Origin: CAYMST01 sp964393115
GTDB lineage: Bacteria > Bacteroidota > Bacteroidia > Cytophagales > Cyclobacteriaceae
Assembly (NCBI GenBank): GCA_964393115.1
Contig: CAYMST010000198.1
Coordinates: 1-9,012 of the forward strand
Reading direction: 5' to 3'
Length of the DNA stretch: 9,012 nucleotides
Shown here: piece by piece, positions 1-7,210 of the stretch
Position numbering within the stretch: the stretch's first letter is position 1
Layout: each line of letters begins with the position of its first letter
The notes under the pieces: generated by a model
The model's database searches: none
Told to the model about the DNA's origin: nothing
What the model saw: only the letters and a program-made list of their open reading frames with translations
Made by a program: the position numbers and the translations under genes

Positions 1-105
1 ATTTTATATACGTCTACAGGGTTTTATACTCTCAAAGAGCTTTTTCGGTTAATTATCGATTTTAAGGAAACATTATTCGACATCATGATGATTGAAGAGT
101 GGTAG
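1..105 (+). CDS. Possible 3' end of a truncated reading frame, unknown product
   Basis: Frame 1 is open from the first base to a TAG at 103-105, giving 34 residues that end in ...DIMMIEEW. The other two forward frames stop sooner, at about 49-51 and 60-62. The composition (KELFRLIIDFKETLF) resembles an amphipathic helix of a real protein. However, 34 codons is short and no family can be recognised. It would be the C-terminus of a gene starting left of the window, on the same strand as the next gene. It could equally be chance open frame in AT-rich DNA. Confidence 0.3.
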   Translation: MLYTSTGFYTLKELFRLIIDFKETLFDIMMIEEW

Positions 106-176
106 TCTGAAACAAATTATTTCTTAGTTTTTAACTAATCCTTTGTGCCCTTAAGCAATGAACTGCTAATTCCTTA

Positions 177-184
177 TATATTTG
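177..184 (+). promoter_or_regulatory. Candidate Bacteroidota -7 element (TATATTTG)
   Basis: TATATTTG matches the Bacteroidota sigma-A -7 consensus TAnnTTTG exactly. It lies in the 186-base gap before the gene at 292, predicting a transcript start near 191 and a leader of about 100 bases. No good -33 TTTG lies at the usual 19-21 base spacing; the nearest TTTG (142-145) is 31 bases away. A second, one-mismatch copy (GATATTTG, 192-199) follows. Such matches are common in AT-rich DNA. The rest of the 106-291 gap shows no hairpin or RNA gene. Confidence 0.3.
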
Positions 185-291
185 AGCAAGGGATATTTGT
201 GGTGACTAAGGAAACTATATCTTTAACAAGTTAATTATTTCTTTTTTTCACGTTAGCCCCTTAAATTAACTATCGTAAATTCGAGAAACTT

Positions 292-903
292 ATGTTTACT
301 GAGTACGAAATTGCTACCATGATCGAAGACACAGAAATTCTACACGCTACGCAAGAGCTGAAAAAGGATTTCATCAGAAAAGAAGCTCCTTATTTGGAAA
401 TTAATGATCATGATTTTTTTTCATTGGTAATGCTGGCGCCCACAGTAGGAATGGCTTTGGCCAATGGCAGCATAAGTCTCTTTGAAGAGTTGGCACTCAA
501 CAAAAAAGCAAGAAAACTTTCTAAGGGAGGGTATTTTCTAAAAAAGGACCCGGTGGTCTATGCGATGAAGTTCCTGATGGATAAATATGATGCTTGGGAG
601 GAGAAGTTCTTTGAAGTTTTAAAAACATCTATGACGCGCTCTTTTGATAAGGCTTCACTGGAGCGAGAAATTAATGGTAATGAAAAGATCAACGAGAATG
701 CCTATAAACGAGAAGTACTTAGTACACCCTATATATTGATTCGATTTATTGCTTCTTTCTTTCTTGAACAAGATGAAGATATTATCAACGCGAGATCAAT
801 AGCAAAAAAAGAATTTAACAGACTAATCGTTATCGGAGAGAAGCTGGAATTGAATAAAATCCCTGTTTTCGATATGTTTTGTAAGACTTTCAACGTTAGG
901 TAA
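292..903 (+). CDS. Unrecognised helical cytoplasmic protein, 203 aa
   Basis: I do not recognise this protein. It starts at ATG 292 with no clear Shine-Dalgarno sequence and ends at TAA 901-903. There is no signal peptide and no convincing membrane span. The one hydrophobic stretch near residues 43-60 (FSLVMLAPTVGMALANGS) is short and contains polar residues and a proline; it reads more like a buried helix. The rest is charged and helix-rich: ELKKDFIRKEAPYLEI near the start, LMDKYDAWEEKFFEVLK around 95-111, and a C-terminal part around 145-203. Codon use resembles the neighbouring genes, so transfer is not suggested. A promoter-like element in the 69-base gap downstream suggests it may be transcribed separately from the FKBP lipoprotein gene. 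No catalytic or binding motif is visible, and no function is offered. Confidence 0.8.
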   Translation: MFTEYEIATMIEDTEILHATQELKKDFIRKEAPYLEINDHDFFSLVMLAPTVGMALANGSISLFEELALNKKARKLSKGGYFLKKDPVVYAMKFLMDKYDAWEEKFFEVLKTSMTRSFDKASLEREINGNEKINENAYKREVLSTPYILIRFIASFFLEQDEDIINARSIAKKEFNRLIVIGEKLELNKIPVFDMFCKTFNVR

Positions 904-937
904 GCGACGTATCGATTATTCTATCAGTAAACGTTGA

Positions 938-945
938 TAAATTTG
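938..945 (+). promoter_or_regulatory. Candidate -7 element (TAAATTTG) for the FKBP lipoprotein gene
   Basis: TAAATTTG is an exact match to TAnnTTTG. Transcription would start near 952, leaving a leader of about 20 bases before ATG 973. The element lies inside the longer reading frame that begins with TTG 934, so if it is real it rules out that upstream start. No clear -33 TTTG is present about 20 bases upstream, so support is moderate. Confidence 0.38.
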
Positions 946-972
946 CTTAATAAAATTTGTGATCACTCTTCA

Positions 973-1980
973 ATGGCAAAACGCCAGCTTATAATTCTAT
1001 TGGTGGTAAGTATCCAATCGGCATGTAACAACTCCGGTAATGATACAGACCTATCCAGCTCAGGACTTAACGAAATTCGTCAGTACTTGTTAGATAGTGC
1101 TATCGAAGCACTAGAACACCCGAACGGCTTCTTTTATCTTCCCGATACAGGAGCGAATGATACTACGCCATTAATTAAAGAAGGGGATATAGTTCGCTTT
1201 GAATACGCAGTTGCTAACCTTGGTTTGGTGCCTTTTGAAATAGGATCTGATAGCACTGCTAACAGTGTAGTAGGTAGAGTAGGCAACAGCGCTATAACAC
1301 CTCAGGGGCTGGATCAAGGCTTGCTTTTGATGAGAAAAGGTCAACTCTTTACGTTTTATTTACCTCACCATTTAGCCTATCAAGGAGTTTCATTATCTCC
1401 ATTACAACCTCGTTCAAATCTTGAACTTCAAGTTAAAGTATTGGATATTTTGGTGGATTCGATGATTCGAGAGTCCGAGGATGATTTAATAGAAAACATT
1501 ATAGACACGAGAGGACTGAGGGTCGTGCAAGAGACTGATAATGATTCCCTTTGGTTAAACACTAGTGGCTTACAGGTGAAAGTCATCAGAAATGGTGATT
1601 CTATTATCACTATCGAGCAAGGCGATCTGGTTGATATAGAATATGAATTATTTGCGGCAAGTGAACCCTCAAGATCAATTACGACTAAGCGTTCTTTAGA
1701 ATTTATAGTAGGGGATGGATCGGTGTTTAAAGGATTGAACGAAGAACTAGTAGGTTTAAAATTAGGAATGGATGCTTCCATATTCTTGCCGTCAGCGTTC
1801 GGATATGACGAAAGCGTGCTCATAGTACCTAAACTGAATGGAGTGAATGGTACGAGTCTCAGCGAAGTACTCGCAGATGATCTTGTCATTCCAGCTTACG
1901 CAGTAGAAATAGAGCCATTTCAACCTATCGAATTAAAGGTCAGGATCTTCAACATTACAAAAAGTGCGGATATTCAATAA
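973..1980 (+). CDS. Lipoprotein with two degenerate FKBP-type domains, 335 aa
   Basis: Likely a periplasm-facing or outer-membrane lipoprotein of the FKBP peptidyl-prolyl isomerase family. The open frame extends to TTG 934, but ATG 973 is preferred because it gives a compact signal: MAKR, a hydrophobic stretch, then QSAC with Cys18 as the probable lipidated residue. Gln at -3 of the lipobox is atypical. Two FKBP-like domains follow, about residues 69-159 and 199-328. The second is clearer, with GDLVDIEYEL, FKGLNEELVGLKLGM and LPSAFGYDE matching the family pattern GWEEGL...MKVG...IP..LAYG. The Phe-Asp pair of active FKBPs is not evident, the Trp of GWEEGL is replaced, and a loop insertion precedes the last strand. 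Catalysis is therefore doubtful and a chaperone or binding role is plausible. GldI-type gliding lipoproteins also carry an FKBP domain, but identity is not claimed. The 3' end overlaps the next gene by 17 bases. Confidence 0.85.
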   Translation: MAKRQLIILLVVSIQSACNNSGNDTDLSSSGLNEIRQYLLDSAIEALEHPNGFFYLPDTGANDTTPLIKEGDIVRFEYAVANLGLVPFEIGSDSTANSVVGRVGNSAITPQGLDQGLLLMRKGQLFTFYLPHHLAYQGVSLSPLQPRSNLELQVKVLDILVDSMIRESEDDLIENIIDTRGLRVVQETDNDSLWLNTSGLQVKVIRNGDSIITIEQGDLVDIEYELFAASEPSRSITTKRSLEFIVGDGSVFKGLNEELVGLKLGMDASIFLPSAFGYDESVLIVPKLNGVNGTSLSEVLADDLVIPAYAVEIEPFQPIELKVRIFNITKSADIQ

Positions 1981-3061
1981 ATACTTCATACTTACTGTGC
2001 TTTTGTTAATGGTTCTTCCAAAAACTACTAGAGCACAAAGCGACCCAAGCATCTATGAGAAATATGAGATTTATAGAAATCCAATTACTGTATTTCTAAA
2101 TAAATTCACTTGGAGCTTGACTACAGGTTATTTAGCTACTAAACACAAGTTTGACACGGATGGGTGGGTGGTTGTACAAACACCTGATGGCCATTTTTTC
2201 AATGTTAATTCTCCTGAAGTACAAGCACGAATTCAAGATGATCAAGAATTCAGGGGGTTCATAAACTTACCTATACTTCCTAGACGAGAACCCACTATCT
2301 CTCTAGAAAACCAATACTCCATACCAACTCCAAGACTTGAAAACCCCGTTAACAACCCTTTGCTTCGAAATGGCATAGTTATTGATTCTACTGGTGTTGT
2401 ATTTAGAGGATATAATCGGGGAATACCGATAAATGCTTCATTACATTATGAATTCAAAAAGTTCAGAGTCGGATTGGGAATTATGGCGGAACTTCAATAT
2501 TACCGAAATTGGAATCCTTTGAACAGAAAGGAAGAACTAAGGGCCTACAAAGCGCCTTTTGCAAGATCTATATATAGAAGATTCTATGGGTTAGTTGGGT
2601 ACAAGTTTTGGACCTATTCAGATTATGCATTTGTTGGGGACATCAAGTTTGGCACCATAAAAAGCAATAGAAGTTCCTTTGAAGCTACCATCACTAGAAG
2701 TCAATACGTTAATGTCGGCGTGACCATAGAAAGAAACTTTTCAGAATATTTTCGCATAATTGCTCGACCACATATTGAGTATAAAAGATACACAGTTAAC
2801 TTTCTAGAAGGCCTTAGAGTGAACACCACAACTTTTGGATTAACTGTAGGAGCAAGCTACAATATCCCTGAAATCCCACGTTCACCGATCAAGTCTGACC
2901 ATGTGCAACTAAAACACGTTATAACTGATCCAAAGACTGGAAGGAAAATGGAAGTTAGAGGACAGCCTTTCTATAAGCACCAAAACCCTAAAACTGGACA
3001 GAACGACAGAAAGCTGTTAAAATATAAGGGGCGTAACAAAAAGAAAATTCATCCATATTAG
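1964..3061 (+). CDS. Outer-membrane beta-barrel-like protein with basic C-terminal tail, 365 aa
   Basis: Secreted protein, probably an outer-membrane barrel; the precise family is not recognised. It starts with GTG 1964, inside the end of the FKBP gene. This start is chosen because it supplies a full signal peptide (MRIFNKYF, then a leucine-rich core, TTRA before QSDPS, cleavage after Ala24). The next ATG (2009) would remove most of it. Residues about 155-305 contain alternating hydrophobic and aromatic strands with short turns (HYEFKKFRVGLGIMAEL, FYGLVGYKFW, YVNVGVTIERNF, TTFGLTVGASYNI), typical of Bacteroidota outer-membrane barrels. Residues 313-365 form a strongly basic tail with two PKTG motifs (DPKTGRK, NPKTGQNDRK) ending in KKKIHPY. 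This is not a type IX sorting domain. The 17-base overlap suggests translational coupling to the FKBP lipoprotein, which could help fold it or stay bound to it; that is inference. Confidence 0.85.
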   Translation: MRIFNKYFILTVLLLMVLPKTTRAQSDPSIYEKYEIYRNPITVFLNKFTWSLTTGYLATKHKFDTDGWVVVQTPDGHFFNVNSPEVQARIQDDQEFRGFINLPILPRREPTISLENQYSIPTPRLENPVNNPLLRNGIVIDSTGVVFRGYNRGIPINASLHYEFKKFRVGLGIMAELQYYRNWNPLNRKEELRAYKAPFARSIYRRFYGLVGYKFWTYSDYAFVGDIKFGTIKSNRSSFEATITRSQYVNVGVTIERNFSEYFRIIARPHIEYKRYTVNFLEGLRVNTTTFGLTVGASYNIPEIPRSPIKSDHVQLKHVITDPKTGRKMEVRGQPFYKHQNPKTGQNDRKLLKYKGRNKKKIHPY

Positions 3062-3092
3062 CGGTGCATAAGGGATACTTAAGCATCATATA

Positions 3093-3124
3093 TTGTACAT
3101 TTTTTATAAATTGCGGATCATTTG
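3093..3124 (+). promoter_or_regulatory. Weak candidate promoter for gyrA
   Basis: TTG at 3093-3095 and ATCATTTG at 3117-3124 are separated by 21 bases, the usual spacing between the Bacteroidota -33 TTG and -7 TAnnTTTG elements. The TTTG half matches but the TA half does not. Transcription would start about 24 bases before the gyrA ATG. The 93-base gap (3062-3154) has no terminator hairpin, so read-through from the upstream pair is also possible. Confidence 0.25.
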
Positions 3125-3154
3125 AGCCGATAGACGAAGAGTAGACGAGAGATT

Positions 3155-5674
3155 ATGGCAGATAGTCCTAGTGAAAATATAATTCCAATTAACATCGAAG
3201 ATGAGATGCGTGGAGCATACATCGATTATTCGATGTCAGTAATCATTTCTAGAGCTTTACCTGATGTAAGGGACGGTTTAAAACCCGTTCATCGAAGGGT
3301 GCTTTATGGAATGCTTGAGTTAGGAGTTACCTTTAGTAGACCATATAAGAAATCCGCTAGGATAGTAGGAGAGGTGTTAGGTAAATATCACCCTCACGGA
3401 GACTCATCGGTATACGATACTATGGTGCGAATGGCGCAAGAGTGGTCTTTGAGATACCCACTAGTGGATGGTCAAGGGAACTTTGGCTCCATTGATGGAG
3501 ATGCGCCGGCAGCTATGAGGTATACGGAGGCTCGGCTGAAGAGGATTGCTGATGAAATGTTGGGGGATATCAATAAGGAAACGGTTGATTTTCAACCCAA
3601 CTTTGACGATTCATTGGAAGAACCTACTGTGCTTCCTGCCAAGCTCCCAAACTTGCTTCTCAATGGTTCAAGTGGAATAGCCGTTGGAATGGCTACGAAT
3701 ATGGCTCCTCACAATTTGAGCGAGGTGGTTGATGGAATCTGTGCTTACATAGACAATAATGAAATCGCCATAGCAGAGCTCATGGAGTTTATCAAAGCAC
3801 CAGATTTTCCTACCGGTGCCACCATTTATGGTTATAACGGGGTGAAATCTGCATATGAAACCGGTCGCGGTAGAGTAGTGATGCGCGCAAAAGCTGAATT
3901 TGAAACTACTAGTACAGGCAGAGAACAGATTATCGTTACTGAGATACCATATATGGTCAATAAAGCCAACATGATCGAGAGAACGGCGGCATTGATCAAT
4001 GAGAAAAAAATAGAAGGTATTTCTGATATCCGAGATGAGTCTGACAGAAATGGCTATCGGGTAGTGTATGATTTAAAGAAAGATTCGATTCCTAATATTG
4101 TTCTCAATAACCTATATAAATACACGCAACTTCAGTCTTCATTTGGAATCAACAATGTTGCTCTAGTAAAAGGACGGCCAAGAACGCTAAACCTCAAAGA
4201 ACTGGTAGAGCACTATGTAGATCACCGTCATGAGGTAGTAGTAAGAAGAACGGAATATGACCTTAAGGAGGCTGAGAAGAGAGCACATATTTTAGAGGGT
4301 TATCTAATTGCTTTAGATAATCTCGATGAAGTTATAGCACTTATTCGTGGGTCAAGAGATCCTGAAATTGCGAGAAATGGCTTAATAGAGCGTTTTGGGT
4401 TATCTGAGATCCAAGCAAGGGCAATTCTTGATATGAGATTGCAAAGGCTTACAGGTCTTGAGAGAGAGAAGATTGAGGCCGAGTATAAAGAGATTATGGC
4501 TCTTATCGATGAGTTAAAAGGTATTCTGGCTAGTAAAGAGCAAAGAATGCAAATTATCAAAGATGAACTCGTTGAAGTAAAAGAAAGATATGGCGATGCG
4601 AGAAGGTCAGAGATCGTTTACGGTGGAGATGACCTTACTGCAGAAGATATGATTCCTGATGAAGATATGGTGATCACTGTATCTCATGAAGGCTACGTCA
4701 AAAGGACAAACCTCGTTGAATATAAAACGCAAGGACGGGGTGGGGTTGGAGCTAAAGGTGTAAGTACCAAAAATGATGATTTTACCGAGCATCTCTTTGT
4801 TGCATCTGCTCATAATTACTTGTTGATTTTTACTCAAAGCGGTAAGGTTTTCTGGAAAAAGGTATGGGAAATACCAGAAGGCTCAAAAACGTCTAAAGGC
4901 AGGGCTATCCAAAATCTCATAAATATTGAGTCAACGGACACGGTGAGAGCTGTCATAAACGTTCCTACGCTGACAGACCCTGACTACGTAGACAATAATT
5001 ATCTTGTGATGTGTACCCAGCGAGGCATCATCAAAAAAACTTCTTTAGAGGCTTATTCCCGACCAAGACAAAATGGGATTAATGCTATCTCGATCAACGA
5101 AGGAGACAATCTCCTAAATGTTAGTCTGACCAACGGCAATAATCATATAGTAATTGCTAAGAAATCAGGTAAGGTGGTTCACTTCCATGAATCGGAAGTA
5201 AGACCAATGGGTCGTACGGCAACAGGAGTTCGTGGTGTCACCCTTGAAAGTGAACAAGATGAAGTGATCGGTATGGTATGTATCGTACGTGAAGATGCAA
5301 ACCTTCTTGTCGTATCAGAAAAGGGCTATGGAAAACGTTCACCTTTAGAAGAATATAGAATTACTAAGAGAGGTGGTAAAGGTGTGTTTACGCTAAATAT
5401 CACAGACAAGACAGGTCAACTGGTGGCCATTAAAGAGGTCATTGAATCAGACCATCTTATGATTATTAATAAATCTGGTATTACCATCAGGCTAAAAGTT
5501 TCTGACATTAGAGTTGTTGGTCGTAATACCCAGGGAGTTCGCTTAATTAAATTAAGTGACGATGATGAGATATCTTCAGTTGAAAAAATAGAGGAAACTG
5601 ACGAAGATATTGAAGAAACAAACATCTCAGAAAGTACTGAAGGAGAGGATTCAACAGAAGAGCATACAAATTAA
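3155..5674 (+). CDS. gyrA: DNA gyrase subunit A, 839 aa
   Basis: The breakage-reunion subunit of gyrase, which with GyrB introduces negative supercoils using ATP. It starts at ATG 3155. The N-terminal core (about residues 10-490) carries the family block SVIISRALPDVRDGLKPVHRRVLYGM and the catalytic Tyr123 in AAMRYTEARL. The quinolone-resistance region reads HPHGDSSVYD, with Ser84 and Asp88 at the positions of E. coli Ser83 and Asp87, the sensitive-type residues. The C-terminal DNA-wrapping propeller (about 500-800) has GyrA-type blades. The GyrA-box position reads QGRGGVG (526-532) rather than the E. coli QRRGGKG, and a second RGGKG lies at 739-743. An acidic tail (801-839, 18 Asp/Glu of 39) ends the protein; such tails modulate wrapping in other gyrases. 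Length and the wrapping box favour GyrA over ParC. No truncation or frameshift is seen. The TPR gene follows after 51 bases, probably in one transcript. Confidence 0.98.
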   Translation: MADSPSENIIPINIEDEMRGAYIDYSMSVIISRALPDVRDGLKPVHRRVLYGMLELGVTFSRPYKKSARIVGEVLGKYHPHGDSSVYDTMVRMAQEWSLRYPLVDGQGNFGSIDGDAPAAMRYTEARLKRIADEMLGDINKETVDFQPNFDDSLEEPTVLPAKLPNLLLNGSSGIAVGMATNMAPHNLSEVVDGICAYIDNNEIAIAELMEFIKAPDFPTGATIYGYNGVKSAYETGRGRVVMRAKAEFETTSTGREQIIVTEIPYMVNKANMIERTAALINEKKIEGISDIRDESDRNGYRVVYDLKKDSIPNIVLNNLYKYTQLQSSFGINNVALVKGRPRTLNLKELVEHYVDHRHEVVVRRTEYDLKEAEKRAHILEGYLIALDNLDEVIALIRGSRDPEIARNGLIERFGLSEIQARAILDMRLQRLTGLEREKIEAEYKEIMALIDELKGILASKEQRMQIIKDELVEVKERYGDARRSEIVYGGDDLTAEDMIPDEDMVITVSHEGYVKRTNLVEYKTQGRGGVGAKGVSTKNDDFTEHLFVASAHNYLLIFTQSGKVFWKKVWEIPEGSKTSKGRAIQNLINIESTDTVRAVINVPTLTDPDYVDNNYLVMCTQRGIIKKTSLEAYSRPRQNGINAISINEGDNLLNVSLTNGNNHIVIAKKSGKVVHFHESEVRPMGRTATGVRGVTLESEQDEVIGMVCIVREDANLLVVSEKGYGKRSPLEEYRITKRGGKGVFTLNITDKTGQLVAIKEVIESDHLMIINKSGITIRLKVSDIRVVGRNTQGVRLIKLSDDDEISSVEKIEETDEDIEETNISESTEGEDSTEEHTN

Positions 5675-5725
5675 TAAATACCAAAGTTAACAGTTAAACT
5701 ATTTAGAATTAAATTGAGTACAGTC

Positions 5726-6928
5726 ATGAAAACAATTGTGTCCAGTGCGCTTATTGTCCTTGCTTTTTTTGCTGTTTCAGCACAGGAGTATAAAGGGTCG
5801 GTAGCGAAAGCCAACACGTATTTATATAAAAAAGACTTCACCAAAGCGAAAGGTGAGATAGACAAAGCGCTTACTATTGAAAAAAATCTTGGTAAGTCAA
5901 AAACATACATGACTCAAGGAGACATATATTCAGAAATCTCCAAGAGTACTGATCCATCCGTTCAAGCTTTAGAAGCTAATGCTGCACAAGTAGCCGCTGA
6001 TGCTTACAGAAAGGTATTAGAAATCGATGGACAGAATTCTATCAACGGTTTAAAGGCAGATGAAAACCTGAGGAATTTAAAGCAAAACTTAATTTTTGTA
6101 GGATTTAATGATCATTATAAAAAAGAAGATTTTAAAGGTGCCTTATCAATTTTCCAAAACGCAAGTAAGGCTTTTCCGTCCGATTCTACTTGTTTGCATC
6201 TTGTAGCTGCTACTGCTCAAGAAGTGGAAGATACAGATTTGTCTCTAGAAACCTACCTTACTATGATTGATAAGGACTATCATGATGCAGGTATCTTTCA
6301 AAATGCAATCTATATGCTCCGAGCAATAAAGGAAGACGATGAAAAAGCTTTAGAAGTAGTGAGAAAAGGGCAAAAAGCATACCCAGATAACTCTACTTTT
6401 GTTCAGGAGGAAATCTCAATTCTGGTAAAACTAGACAAACTAGATGACGCTAGAATTTCTCTTGAAAAGGCATTGGAGGAAGACCCCGAAAACGTAACTA
6501 ATATTGTAAATCTTGGCATTATTCATGATAATGTCGCTACTTCTAAAGCTTCAGAAGGTGATCAAGAAGGGGCAAAGGAGAATTTTGATAAGGCCAAGGC
6601 ATATTATAACCGAGCTTTAGGTGTAGATGCCACCAATTATATTGCAAACTTCAACCTTGGTGCACTCTACGTTAACCAAGCTAAAACGCAGTATGATATT
6701 GCAAGAGATATGGACATTACCACTTACATGAAAAAGGGTAAAGCCTATGAAGATAAAGGAAATGAAATCGTCAAGCAAGCCATTCCTTATTTAGAAAAAG
6801 CAGCTAGTGCAAAACCTGATCAAACAGATGCACTAGAAACACTTAAGGTGATCTTCATTCAGTTGAAAGATAACGCTAAAGTAGAAGAGATCATTACTAA
6901 AATTGAGCAAGTCAATGCTGGTGGATAA
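5726..6928 (+). CDS. Secreted tetratricopeptide-repeat protein, 400 aa
   Basis: An exported protein built mainly of TPR helices. The frame is open back to TTG 5714, but ATG 5726 is preferred because the product then begins MKTIVSSALIVLAFFAVSA with cleavage before QEY (after Ala19). There is no lipobox Cys, so it is predicted soluble in the periplasm. TPR-like helix pairs occur about residues 28-65, 125-155 and 222-255 (DKLDDARISLEKALEEDPENV). Two later pairs (about 259-301 and 304-370) are stretched by extra helical segments (SKASEGDQEGAKENFDKAK; KTQYDIARDMDITTYMKKGK). No enzymatic motif is visible; TPR arrays usually bind other proteins, partner unknown. A TPR gene directly after gyrA is, from memory, a recurring order in Bacteroidota and probably reflects co-transcription rather than a role in supercoiling. 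The terminator at 6962-6999 ends the unit. Confidence 0.9.
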   Translation: MKTIVSSALIVLAFFAVSAQEYKGSVAKANTYLYKKDFTKAKGEIDKALTIEKNLGKSKTYMTQGDIYSEISKSTDPSVQALEANAAQVAADAYRKVLEIDGQNSINGLKADENLRNLKQNLIFVGFNDHYKKEDFKGALSIFQNASKAFPSDSTCLHLVAATAQEVEDTDLSLETYLTMIDKDYHDAGIFQNAIYMLRAIKEDDEKALEVVRKGQKAYPDNSTFVQEEISILVKLDKLDDARISLEKALEEDPENVTNIVNLGIIHDNVATSKASEGDQEGAKENFDKAKAYYNRALGVDATNYIANFNLGALYVNQAKTQYDIARDMDITTYMKKGKAYEDKGNEIVKQAIPYLEKAASAKPDQTDALETLKVIFIQLKDNAKVEEIITKIEQVNAGG

Positions 6929-6961
6929 GTTTAATTCTTAGTAACTTAAAAGCTCAGGCCT

Positions 6962-6999
6962 AAAAAAGGGTGTTCATTTGGATGAATGCCCTTTTTTTT
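6962..6999 (+). terminator. Rho-independent terminator after the gyrA-TPR unit
   Basis: A 16-bp stem pairs 6962-6977 with 6982-6997 around the loop TTGG, with two G-T wobbles and a GGG/CCC core. The right arm runs into eight T residues (6992-6999). The left arm starts with six A, so the structure could also stop transcription arriving on the - strand. It lies 34 bases after the TPR stop codon. Confidence 0.87.
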
Positions 7000-7027
7000 G
7001 TTTTTACTGTTAAGATGTCTTTGCCGA

Positions 7028-7123
7028 TACTCGAGTAGATTTGAGGGGAAATAGCCTTTCCTACTCAAAGAATAAGGTAGTTAATCTTCAATACATAAGA
7101 CAAGAGCCCGTATAACTCGAGTA
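7028..7123. repeat. Repeated palindrome ACTCGAGT with a hairpin between copies
   Basis: The 8-bp palindrome ACTCGAGT occurs at 7029-7036 (within the 10-bp palindrome TACTCGAGTA, 7028-7037) and again at 7115-7122. Between them 7040-7051 can pair with 7057-7069: TTTGAG/CTCAAA and GGGAAA/TTTCCT, one bulged A, loop TAGCC. No T run follows the hairpin on either strand, so it is not a standard terminator. The whole 7000-7210 stretch has no reading frame worth calling. It could hold a small RNA or regulator sites, or be non-functional spacer. Confidence 0.4.
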
Positions 7124-7183
7124 CATGGTTTTGAATGTGAGCTAGTACTAATTTCAAATTTAAGATGATTACTTATAAGTATT

Positions 7184-7209
7184 AAAAAAAGCCATAGGAC
7201 GCTTCTTCT
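7184..7209 (-). terminator. Weak terminator-like hairpin after the permease genes
   Basis: On the - strand, just after the TAA stop at 7213-7211, the sequence complementary to 7201-7209 can pair with that of 7184-7192 (AGAAGAAGC with GCTTTTTTT, two G-T wobbles). The T run of the right arm acts as the tail. The loop is 8 bases and only two pairs are G-C, so it is weak. Confidence 0.35.
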
Positions 7210-7210
7210 T

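Noticed and set aside
106..291. Riboswitch or small RNA upstream of the first complete gene
   Set aside because: No stable hairpin, terminator or conserved aptamer pattern could be found by eye; only a promoter-like TATATTTG stands out.
1428..1889. A 153-residue open frame on the - strand inside the FKBP lipoprotein gene
   Set aside because: It is fully antisense to a gene with signal peptide and family motifs, is low-complexity and Ser-rich, and shows no domain.
4300..4837. Short - strand frames within gyrA
   Set aside because: They are antisense to the conserved GyrA coding sequence, with no recognisable product or start signals.
3155..5674. Assignment as topoisomerase IV subunit ParC instead of GyrA
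   Set aside because: The N-terminus, 839-residue length, GyrA-box-like QGRGGVG, regular propeller blades and acidic tail all fit GyrA; the non-canonical box alone is not enough to call ParC.
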